Positions 39,501-41,888 of a DNA stretch of 64,000 nt are shown in pieces; positions within the stretch are counted from its first letter, which is position 1; each line of letters starts with the position of its first letter. The notes beneath the pieces were generated by a model. It worked only from the letters and a program-made list of their open reading frames with translations. It was not told where the DNA came from and did not search any database. The stretch is from an uncultured Amylibacter sp. (GTDB lineage Bacteria > Pseudomonadota > Alphaproteobacteria > Rhodobacterales > Rhodobacteraceae), in assembly GCA_959347345.1 (NCBI GenBank), contig OY365738.1:124001-188000 (forward strand). Reading direction: 5' to 3'. A program made the position numbers and the translations under genes.

Positions 39501-41598
39501 GTTTGTGGCAACTGGCAAAAGGCTTATTGACGCGCCTGCCTCACCATCGGCAAATCATGAACAATTCAATTGGTATTATAAGAATTATGGGTCGGGGGAT
39601 AGAAAGCTATCCGCCAGCTTTGCGGATAGCGGTGCGGATGTGAGGACTGCCTTTTTGGAAGGCTCAGTAACTGGGTTGAATTTGCCTGTATCAGATTTAC
39701 CGCGTCAGAAGAATCTGACCGTTGTCAAACTCCGCGGGGATGTGTCCAGCCCCAGTGGGTTTGCCTTTGTCAGTGGTAATATCACTACTGATTCTGCGAA
39801 TGAGCGGTTCCGTGTCGGGTTGTTATCTGATACAAATTTGGGTGCGGCTTTCACGAGTGCACCATCGGTGCTTTCTTGGACGGGTAGCATTCATCTGTTA
39901 TCCGATGCAGGTGTTGTGCGGACTACTAACCGTCCGTTCACCTTGAATTTTACCGATGGCACACTTACCACCCCTGACCTAGCAATTGGCACCAACGATA
40001 CGATACGGATTGCTGGTACGTTCCGCGTTAGCTCTACAATAAATTCACTGTTAGGCGTGGGTGTTCTGGGCGGGTCTGCGTTTTTCACTGATACGAGCGC
40101 GACCACTACCACGGAATTGCCACTGATTGGGCTGATTGGCGCGGACGGCGCGATTGGCGTATTCCACGCGGCCGCGTTGGGTGTTGGCGGGTTTGAGGCT
40201 GGACCACCTGTGCCCGCCCCTTGCATCGCTTCGGGTAATTGTCTTGCGAATTATGACGCTTGGGTGGCGGCTACTACGATAACGCCTCTTGCGTCGGGCG
40301 AAGCCGAGCCCCCCACAGAGAGTCGATTTTTGACATCCACGGGTGATAAGTTGAACACGGAAGACATTCCGGGGAATTCAACCAGTGTTAATCTTTCCAC
40401 TGCGACAAATGGCGGGACTGCTTTGGGCGGGGATACCACCGATGGGTTTGCCTATCGTGCTGTAAACGGGCTTTTCCTTGTGGGGATTACCGAAACAACC
40501 GATTTGGGCGCGCCTGTGGATGCGACAACCGTTCTGGGGACTTGGAAAGGGTCGTTTGTAGTGGGTGAATTTTCAGGTCCCGCAGCAACCTTTACGCCCC
40601 ACGATTTTACCCTAGCGGTTACCTTTGGTGATACAGCATTGGGTAACGCGGGATCGGTGGCTTCTGGCACTATCGGCGCAACGGGCTATACCTTTGAAGG
40701 CGAATTTGATGCGAGCGGGGTGATTTCTGGCACAACCGCACACGCAGGCAACGGCGCGGGAGTCCTGCAAGGGCTCATCGGCGTAAAGGGTGCGGTTGGC
40801 GTGTTTATCAGCGATGTAGGCGCGACCAAGGCCTATGCTGGCGGGTTTGTTGCCAAGATAGCTCCGCCCGACCCTTGCATCGCTATGAATAATTGTCCTG
40901 CGAATTATGCCGCTTGGACGCGTAGTTTTGATACGGGCGGGGTTAATGCCGACCAAACTTTGCAGGAGTCGGGTTTTACGAATGCTGTAAGAGGAACTTC
41001 GGATTATATCAAATTGGATGGTGACACTAAAATAGTGACAAGTGCAGGTACTTTTACCCCCAATATTTTACGCTTGAATGAGACAGTGGGTGAAGACGGC
41101 TATGAAAGCGGTATTGCCTACAGGAATGTTAGTGTCACTGGTTCCCTTGGGCAAACATACGCGGGGATTCTAGCAACCACAGAACTGGGCGCACCGCTTG
41201 TCGATGGCTCCAAAGATGGCACTTGGACGGGCAGGTTAGAAGGTATCACTGGTTTCGCCGAGCCCTCTCTAGCGCTTAATACTTTCTCACTGAAAGTTAC
41301 TTGGGTCGGTAGTAGTACTGGGACAGAGAGCGTGGGGACGATTGAGTCTTTGGATGTCAATGGCGACGTTGGATTTGCTCCTGTAGGTGGTTTTGATAAG
41401 GGCATGAAGTTCACTGGTGATTTTAACGCTGCTGGTGTGATGTGGGGAGATGTTAAAGCTAACATTAACGATGTTGATCCTGACAATGGCACATTCAGTG
41501 GGCTGATTGGTGCAAAAGGCGCGGTTGGTGTGTTCGAAGGCGTGACGGGTGTGTTTAGCTACGGTGGCGGGTTTGTTGTCAATCCACCCTCGAACTAA
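18595..41598 (+). CDS. Giant mosaic surface lipoprotein, paralog 3 (7,667 aa)
   Basis: This is among the largest bacterial proteins, roughly 0.8 MDa by length. The signal peptide has three basic residues (K9, K13, R20), hydrophobic core GALIALFAGLFIL and lipobox LTAC, with the lipidated Cys at 36 followed by GGGGG. Domain order by residue is: Cys-rich repeats about 40-1830; one TbpB-like barrel about 1835-2068; more Cys-rich repeats about 2073-2520; then 21 tandem barrels about 2543-7667. The first barrel of that run matches barrel 1 of genes 1 and 2, and the late ones match their later barrels; the middle holds a distinct GGFEV sub-family. The C-terminus (GGGFVVNPPSN) lacks the Cys tail of genes 1 and 2. 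A strong terminator follows 16 bases after the stop. It is likely an outer-surface fibre; ligand and partners are unknown. Composition is rich in Gly, Ala, Asp and Thr and poor in Lys, hence acidic. Confidence 0.95.
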   Translation: MITVISTIKTTIKTHITITRGALIALFAGLFILTACGGGGGVNIAVNVTTPGCTDPFAEGCGATGAVARANAITACRLLIEDNKACADTIPDAVRACLTDPYSCDDAAYNAAIRTTDGTVAIGALQTGRTDSCRAGGAGATGGVTSALLCDGAIDNTCLPISRATDATRNQLIFDNLCNNAPKYIDARQAFIADCTDFDLFNNVGCTTQITTCTTAPFGANCRSDVYAGGRAQACRDAAEGSSTPDPRCAAENILTTYCTANPFGVRAGCLTDDNFAGARITECTMGNNGAQERCKDTARFTDNTLIACFTDPYGTDCEGITGYDVTNARANRRSYCIGLGEEVGGDTLCSTAVSNVCTGDDADIFNPICLAGYQPQRIALCQRDSSDGRCTATVTQLCDDNPFTRMTGSSTGYLCTDAADATARADLVARCASENSDQTGCDAGVGTTNVSNCIEDPYALACTDVAFNDLKTERYNHCISGAPTKNCTGTIRVVCTDDRMKLQPLANPFHALCRDVGSIAGLQGSFCAFRRGERPECVQSITREYVDRGFVNACINNPFTARCLTSNSFTANRAVIIADCLLDTPANPAKCDLIIDGRTLTVAMCVADPFANGCSTNTGFDATRDARTTLCSASGTPFDPLCDNFSSRDTERETHCTTERTSFTKGCEDSAYPNTAALRASFCGKTANLFEESCEGNSGVDAARSALALLCFTNAEAEGCDQFVNGVSGATVAQCSADPVSVAKGCPSYQSFDTLRENRIMLCETSGEGQDPFNSLCENFPLIADLQEAYCSSGAGSFNMNCALDYPAETVMGRRAFALSCRTPPIAPACATTIVAGDVTVADCIENPYQRACYGTANNRNPDFINEVADRDALCRNGGDIYSSLCLNSAGMEIVEGIIADRVAGCTTPAQSAFNENCTETAYRGTEAAQRGYCSTLVTASGTDIIQRCLQYSESICGADADANPFAAICTDNSVNQIAFCNLGQNAPGASNPAAQCTNDATRVCPIDPFNETAGIDGTVNCKEDATIPVINARAERCAAGTQGAGECNELNSVSRVCVASGSRANPFASFCNDAVLGDMAKTEALEIAKATFASACASASASQYCDTRDVRNALCSSSGEFVRPFANTCAGSVGTGARVSFCGAGDNVTSDSRCRDDSIIALACRADPFSDACETTASLVFQELRELRAEHCEALSLDDVLCTTTAANFICRDGYVGTGGSRVEANLLSGVCTQPEYLNDRRDACLGLNSKNAICDGIPAVADACRPNPFDITNPGCAFISQAGDLQSEYCQGANTWQSVCDTLAKETEGVNDVATARVNECLNLTSGIEADCKALSSVADACQATPFAKGCIIFTAGGVLAGYELAYCQTAATAWDVGCDDLDAADDNMVSAMRSSACNDATQADDEMLAGYFSPRCNTLESFRTACSSDPFDATTPGCAFHENFEDLAASYCSASGTTWQDACDMRAELNEGINDVSTARLGACLVADTADAACPSLLIVYCDDTDNSANAFEGVCGNVGNSTDRAAQLQKACAEGGLGANSLCTDQARAKVYCTTIDPYAGIGCEELAGDSEVMTFRASYCMDPDNTDATGCGEIADVCADNPFDGRCVDESPSQTYATARKTRADECRDNTKSGDDCLGRVNACNARPFSATPAHIPTTGTATTCSSDPAFVDTRAALVTKCIVVNAVNDDPDCENAVADQKEVNANGASCLENPYSMLVNCELPTQLGSRPNVMTARASFCRTTTGSNSFSGSCDSTNADIIKARAESCFDDGTAHGTCTTVITSFCTATTGASAFDDRCTGRTNNALVRTTLCVNGTEHANCPTIGASFTAWADAVEADMDVDILDAGAGVNADPVANFIKGVLNADGKLHVKDGVGTSLEANANLASDYKGVALRGDAEDGFALATADIDGDSTHRLYVGILHTTNLGAPITTDTGTALWKGVIRVLRYRETDPASAPESYSGDFVLSIDFSTRVLAFDGNDGRADLTGATLSILTGTTFDRATGLITGSVSLVNTARSLSVTGTLRGIIGEEGAVGVFASPMATTFGDIVGGFVASAVDRVIVCPIETNPFGEGCELDVAEVLTAQFLACSTGARPDNLPIAAVDCNHADLSGVICDDNIAGGSKADPFAEICTDAAITIKTNPSNFANVRATVRTHCEDVANVLDTVCMARVAQLARLDVLCVATDESTLFGARCTGYSEYAHARALICRKRESGSTLTCNTPEIIAEVCNVSTGEAANPFDVICTPTTATYAGGRKLFASRCARDFAKDPRAIAGLDGADCKNTGLNSVCLADPFATGCDTNEDYELARSDRIAACRGDETLIYSDNIYNNIFGYECDSAIINVCGSPITPTDAVLFNDKLCTNEDAYDTRREAIVADCVADKATTNEECEFGIVIDQAGMITKKVSDCLDSPYDVECAHIAFDDRRTAVLGGCESAFTGADCRAVQVSVCGGGVYADNPFDAFCDKKDTADATLTIDPTTLASQRIRYCQDSTNRAANVDGCAEFLTRATATALLDAQNPQLGESPNTVSAENQFLRGTADGLNTGGFIRKDGQFAFVSKLNLKTATHNGVALDGDAADGVAYFAGRRHITQGDVTTNVNYYAGIHSGTDLGAPLPRQYDQDGVAKTVNWNGRIGWLVYDSVRNDGYAFDGTNGTDGVTDFTLTINLTERSILANITRTAVLSSPHGFFLQGDYDENGVISGIARYGAIDTLSSASTALYNGFLIGLIGEQGAVGAFHLTGSGAEATHGATGGFVASSSVAGSGRIEQTAGSINYWIVNREDEDGNAIVVLETSDEIGENNPDVNFIIGSAKGSRGIAMVDAQDQNTLKFSAGSSNGLAYGFADYGSGGSKVEKFYVGLLSSTNVGTPITMGASPTLRWGGRLAIAKQDNQGSEKSSYLTETDFTLLITFVGSGGTITTPDTDGNRIEFSRSIYDTSSARTADEFVIDGTFNEFGLISGTTTYYAVNGGTKTPLEGVLTGLIGAQGAVGVFTSKAAGAGAVGHYVGGFVASEAFGLGGVETWQNNAVEEVITTPGGVETSTLTPLIVKAVRNAEQSDGDYTFIGGGSNTLDLGSATKSTTLTRDLTFDENLILENGDVFSINSTALGGISIAQATVGGDTQFYAGLLANIFVGLPLQTEPSVNWQGVISIIAGGDVPALYTNNFTLVVNFSIKTVYSNTTFLRTLGNVNHDIELSGKFTDKGVIYGTATYQVGDARNVGLLSGLIGINGAAAVFGGDAGDPGRFVGGLVAVPSGTTLLTPRSQFVWAEGIDETVFENTRFNAGVTSFSSDDNTITWKEDDDDEVEIVTTDANAINVDTTFLGGVDNVDGTADGFVVFTTTDNNIRTQHVGILSGTNLGRPVVNTGGVGSWSARMAGLVILDSDEIAFNTDFTLSVDFANGTISADQSDLPAFEEAGNTFSFNFTNVKWNTGTGIFKSGITLTANTATGEKIETGILRGVIGADGAVGTFKVSEDPGTGGRTFIGGFVAVPESIGARRGQPAYWAQYARNADNTAGLAVKAIRTARPTDGTYTLIEGGLETLELGLEVAKNAKADLTYDLTFTNTEVSPDGSTLSFDPSVAGGISFSALETRAGKFYVGLLSGTDVGRLQSRSTLSAIWVGRFGIIDSTTGIDNELFAEDFELAIDFGERTLKSSLASGTAGVADLIVFETDGNLSLGLIIDGEFNDRGIIYGTTAYQVVSNTGSVIGDNAGALTGLIGEKGAAAVFYSTSTLNYVGGFIAVPNRGDLTRVDYNPPASYSIWADGIDATTQKTTRSGTDTASDANTAAFTIEVSETLSDTNQISLNLAPFGGDGEDGVFGYADTPATARHIGLLSSTNLGGLLSDTDRLGAPIYTGTATWEGVMQLIIGNGGATGVVTQGFTIDVNFDTQALTFADTTFTSNSVAYDLALSLAAWDVDSGLFTGTINITATAANPAQVSSGSVRGIIGKDGLVAAFRSATDAYSSFTGGFVATAIRASETSFIEYFSSIAGGEVLEDFADGTTAKFARPSGNSLRLADGSPLADSSAYRLGASAASSAGVVGGSGFVVSTDAANLAVGILPSTDLGAPLPLILAKTVTWTGRLYRSNNAGTTTQIMLSVNFAEGTIKTTAAVPVSSGGDTLTIDGYFGLNPLALAAKLPQGFLGGLVTYTRSSAPHQLTLIGQIGGRGVVGIFGGLVNTTQLVGGFQAVSSGATANGREFNIKQRAVTSSYAPSGSIDYSVDDDNNPITNGFVVADKNGSIPTFAVNGETVVATNHLFGLGGDNDPATNPNGFTLGQGFFVVNRIGAGIWAGTDLGLLLPTAGASAIWTGTVQTLKVSGNQVGNTVGGVVGSDFKIQVDFANSTISTLDADDAKGAVETTDCISQACDTIRFDGVSFDANGIIKELSNRVEYKIGGVGMAYGLRLIGIIGQRGAIGVFNGNLASSNGIVGGFQVTPSGRVMIEVEEDRVSAPKQLNYAAYLKYYFTDYIDSRHGSGIRVEPRASATSGLILSQFVASNDLGSAINTGTNSSLNFDLAGNFSSFTVHLNGADTATRNSFTLAVGNRMIVIPVGQSLGSQVETHSYAGLSAGADVGRFSDALAGTTANWSGTFYSSAFVAGSGASRAPARFPIRLAVDFGAGTIGTGGDFTLLQGHSINIAGTFGTARGDENQGILGGFITYTGPNDDAAKRITKAPLYGIIGDAGALGVFASGKYGADGDGEDSPLVGGFEVSPNPIPTANYALFYNYFVKQTNGLQLRNTVTQKSSILAGTRTGLVQEGINDPATCVPMPDQCIQRLGYQTIRLGGDERSNSGFAIMGTKTNAEGRGYSYGGLLSGTNLGAILPVSFGSGVTKAVWHGSFYVTSNKIERADSFFDTLLHHPLSLTVDLAAGTLQTVDLLGNLGTVALTPNSSVRINGKFGLSETTANVPYGLLLGDVRVNTTDYKLIGLIGVDGAIGIFRTSATQTTHVTVGGFEVTPPPPPAYGRGNYATFEDFYRKRAATADRYLTPSRTADTDQFVRGLRIGLIDPADGTLEAGSFAPLSVYLGGNTNSGNAFIIENFNDTHVVGLLGTTDLGFAPHENLASATWLGNFYVSNNVATTGTDGPAPLEIKSGVKVDFGAGTLTSTQETYTLANTQFISFGIYGEFGEQHELPLGILDGIVKYGHHATDASLIMTADLRDLPLIGVIGRAGALGIFRDPSDNNLVGGFEAGISTDHDVFREGSRGAIKTGLLISPSRFGNSSTIQRAAVFEVNDAGTGFKAEAIKYDTTGTPPGDQWPTKRTGTQIAGFATGTKYGFGDDPESLSGFILAGVDVMTIPTNVGTPTNVHTQQTLRIVGAGFLPTSTLGAAILDITGSATWRGGKAYVLDTVDATTKVFNVDFTVNFAKGTFNTAGAVAVASKIGADGMPVTTGQTGQTLLIEGKFGQGAPAFSAGFLTSGRVLYYNGAETAVQTNALYGLIGRGGAVAIFQGGGQVGANNGYAGGFWVRPGATEGTTLPEVKYGTYLSHYRAEIKDSVNIPAEPSGRVEFFNGTTGATGGLVVQQNLTFRLGGDDADAANENGLRFNVFRNLKTVGLLGQTDLGAVLPNTTASATWYGRLFAKTDATAFNADNEKQIRLDVDFSEGTIDTPAPVNFTIGEETHSVSIRGRFGLHDFVRRSSVPTATGLLSGFVEYTHYETAAVRFDLIGIIGAEGALGIFKGNVADVGLVGGFEVTPDSDAEIAARGANHTTYLTQFENFASINDPLKDGSVRSQIVKGEAHKLKFGGAPEYFPTFRLGGDHSDANTDAADTTNLDGFAMAVFTAGQHKGVGILSGTDLGTPVTSSTPSAIWAGRLYVNPAYTADDTTYASLDLQVDFGAGTIETLQPITIVAYKAGSPAVHKQSLEINGRFGSHLDAFGLRTGTLGGTVDYTVGHYALDANLTNLTVSQRTLAMTHRRVTARLPLIGLIGTDGAIGVFHGTVADDAFTNVHVIGGFEVSPRAELSSTITASFERWARGATQCGAIDARVSTFDFDTECATTKAIIFAHPNDLFLSDEDFSGSNTKRQGFVLGNAVGIDLTRTLTPTSGLTLKTLTLGDDAIFNNVGERFTLNTAMGDATDGVAFIGDSFDNSIYAGLLSGTDLGAPLALNSALQVSWPGRLVYLVNGVALEDGDFVLTVDFANRRISGDVAVASGLALQGSYDEFGVITGIIKAKQSRSSTGSVSGLIGVEGAVGAFVINTSDRFRVGGFVAAPVAKIKVTGYAHFEDYHKTLTGQRELHADLTTGGEAALVVGTPTGLNTATATGITLSTTGAGEFSSTYYLGGGTSGDDGFALLRGRLTGSNTHIYRAGILSGTDLGPVVSARVNGLWTGTANVTYANSTTSASEFHSFTLILDVDFAAGMINTVTDGVSGTDGLQVEGRFGVGNIAFNDGNRTALPQGILGGRVTYKFGVGGMTDPELTRMPLIGLIGGEGAVGVFTTTSGVFSYAGGFTARPFALTPAAQVPAPAAIVVSVLQDFATLPTTGSTTSGGFVKLGSTFTNTDVATFAPTGFRSNNTTFTIRNDIESIGGFAYFSVTENTDTKFYYYAGILADTNLGAPVASRDPTATWTGIFSEHGSRESPNKDDFVKFHVNFGAGILQFSNATDTGGGATLTRGIYTYTLNGEFGHGVIDANNNIITTGQLGGQIKRSTGLQNDPDRFAVISGLIGKKGAVGAFVDSLDRSHFAGGFWAVPKLGLDDDDDDEVVNFADWERGFGRRHDLPRRLTSPQTSEFLAGRETVVNENGLDDTGRTNYGRVVSGAKFAGGTIARFAFAFGSDSLTYGGYPLGGDATGGVAGFWQANGAHRYAGLLSSTNVGAPINSALQTGAWRGRFVVYRAISNLIFTTRTDFTLNVTFKTGGGGTLTMANITDSQTSYNYYSMTGGEFDERGFISGKINLHHKTSSTSEVTLTDSGFLTGLIGADGAAGVFIGGRGTIDDIQLHSARSGDITRFVGGFVATGKRLIDAPASPSANHEQFNWYYKNYGSGDRKLSASFADSGADVRTAFLEGSVTGLNLPVSDLPRQKNLTVVKLRGDVSSPSGFAFVSGNITTDSANERFRVGLLSDTNLGAAFTSAPSVLSWTGSIHLLSDAGVVRTTNRPFTLNFTDGTLTTPDLAIGTNDTIRIAGTFRVSSTINSLLGVGVLGGSAFFTDTSATTTTELPLIGLIGADGAIGVFHAAALGVGGFEAGPPVPAPCIASGNCLANYDAWVAATTITPLASGEAEPPTESRFLTSTGDKLNTEDIPGNSTSVNLSTATNGGTALGGDTTDGFAYRAVNGLFLVGITETTDLGAPVDATTVLGTWKGSFVVGEFSGPAATFTPHDFTLAVTFGDTALGNAGSVASGTIGATGYTFEGEFDASGVISGTTAHAGNGAGVLQGLIGVKGAVGVFISDVGATKAYAGGFVAKIAPPDPCIAMNNCPANYAAWTRSFDTGGVNADQTLQESGFTNAVRGTSDYIKLDGDTKIVTSAGTFTPNILRLNETVGEDGYESGIAYRNVSVTGSLGQTYAGILATTELGAPLVDGSKDGTWTGRLEGITGFAEPSLALNTFSLKVTWVGSSTGTESVGTIESLDVNGDVGFAPVGGFDKGMKFTGDFNAAGVMWGDVKANINDVDPDNGTFSGLIGAKGAVGVFEGVTGVFSYGGGFVVNPPSN
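18718..24090 (+). repeat. Cys-rich NPF repeat region 1 of paralog 3
   Basis: About 1,790 residues of the family's cysteine-rich unit, more diverged than in genes 1 and 2. Boxes such as C-x-x-[DN]-P-[FY]-x(3-6)-C recur throughout. A sub-array at about 22350-23110 repeats blocks of the type A-C-x-x-x-P-F-x(5-7)-G-C-x-F followed by Y-C and W-x-x-x-C. Confidence 0.75.
24097..24800 (+). repeat. Single barrel module inserted between Cys-rich regions of paralog 3
   Basis: It begins with the linker motif FTAWADAVEAD, runs through LYVGILHTTNLGAPI, W-K-G, DFVLSIDF and GIIGEEGAVGVF, and ends in VGGFVAS at about 24795. Cys-rich repeats resume within a few residues. An isolated barrel inside the stalk is otherwise seen only in gene 4. 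Confidence 0.8.
24810..26150 (+). repeat. Cys-rich NPF repeat region 2 of paralog 3
   Basis: About 450 residues. It starts with C-P-I-E-T-N-P-F and ends where the run of 21 barrels begins. Cysteine spacing and NPF boxes are those of region 1. Confidence 0.75.
26160..41598 (+). repeat. Twenty-one tandem TbpB-like barrel modules (paralog 3)
   Basis: About 5,100 residues at about 244 aa per module, counted by G-L-I-G-x-x-G-A-x-G-x-F plus G-G-F boxes. Three zones are visible. Early modules (about 26200-30600) have GGFVA or GGFIA ends. Middle modules (about 30600-36550) have a G-G-F-[EQ]-[VA] end and G-[IVL]-I-G-x-x-G-A-[LI]-G-[IV]-F. Late modules (about 37200-41598) again resemble genes 1 and 2. 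Cysteines are almost absent and always paired (near 31714, 32925, 36577, 40222 and 40876). A run of six Asp codons lies in one linker at 38728. Confidence 0.75.
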
Positions 41599-41614
41599 TC
41601 CCTAATCCAACGAT

Positions 41615-41646
41615 AAAAACGGGCGCATAACCCGCGCCCGCTTTTT
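41615..41646 (+). terminator. Rho-independent terminator of paralog 3
   Basis: A perfect 7-bp GC stem (CGGGCGC / GCGCCCG) with a 7-base loop is followed by C and five T's; an upstream A5 run can extend pairing with the T-run. It lies 16 bases after the gene 3 stop codon. It is the only clear terminator in the window. Confidence 0.88.
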
Positions 41647-41663
41647 GTCAATATTATGGCTGA

Positions 41664-41696
41664 TTTATGGTAAGTTTATGGTAAGTTTATGGTAAA
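41664..41696 (+). repeat. Three tandem 11-bp repeats upstream of the paralog 4 promoter
   Basis: TTTATGGTAAG occurs at 41664-41674 and 41675-41685, and TTTATGGTAAA at 41686-41696. A period of 11 bp is about one helical turn, which puts all copies on one DNA face about 70-100 bp upstream of the -35 box. The set could be an activator-binding array or simply a slippage product. Confidence 0.75.
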
Positions 41697-41766
41697 ATCG
41701 CGGTATATTTCCGCTATATTTTTTCATTCACTTTTTTATTATATCATCACTTTTTAAAAAAAATGC

Positions 41767-41798
41767 TTGACAAAAAAGTGAAAAAAGATGAATATAAA
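41767..41798 (+). promoter_or_regulatory. Putative promoter of paralog 4
   Basis: A perfect TTGACA lies at 41767-41772. The best -10 match, TATAAA at 41793-41798, is 20 bp away, longer than ideal. Weaker alternatives (GAATAT at 17 bp, AATATA at 18 bp) overlap it. The long spacing plus the upstream repeats suggests a promoter that may need an activator. The leader would be about 85 bases. Confidence 0.5.
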
Positions 41799-41799
41799 A

Positions 41800-41869
41800 A
41801 GAATCGCCCGCCCGTATATGGACTTATTGGGCGGATTTCGCCTAAATCTTAGGGGGATTCGGCGATTCT
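41800..41869 (+). promoter_or_regulatory. Foldable 5' leader of paralog 4
   Basis: Outer arms AGAATCGCC (41800-41808) and GGCGATTCT (41861-41869) are perfectly complementary over 9 bp. Inside them CCGCCC (41808-41813) can pair with GGGCGG (41829-41834), sharing one base with the outer arm. The structure ends 7 bases before the ribosome-binding site. I recognise no known riboswitch class, and regulation is inference. Confidence 0.45.
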
Positions 41870-41876
41870 TATCTAT

Positions 41877-41882
41877 AGGGGA
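41877..41882 (+). promoter_or_regulatory. Shine-Dalgarno site for the ATG at 41889
   Basis: AGGGGA lies 6 bases before the ATG at 41889. A second site, GGAG at 41930-41933, sits 6 bases before another in-frame ATG at 41940. Both starts are usable. The first matches the N-terminus of gene 3 (T-I-K-T-T-x-I-K-T) and is preferred. Confidence 0.65.
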
Positions 41883-41888
41883 AACCAG

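Larger units (their letters stand above)
41599..41888. other. Intergenic regulatory region upstream of paralog 4
   Basis: This is the longest non-coding stretch (290 bases). It contains, in order, a Rho-independent terminator, three 11-bp tandem repeats, a palindromic AT stretch around CGGTATATTTCCGCTATAT, a TTGACA box, a foldable leader and a Shine-Dalgarno site. No coding sequence is supported in it. Confidence 0.75.

Noticed and set aside
1..41598. The separate genes being one gene broken by stop codons or sequencing errors
   Set aside because: Genes 2, 3 and 4 each begin with a promoter-like region, a ribosome site and a full lipoprotein signal peptide. Genes 1 and 2 end in double stops, and gene 3 in a terminator.
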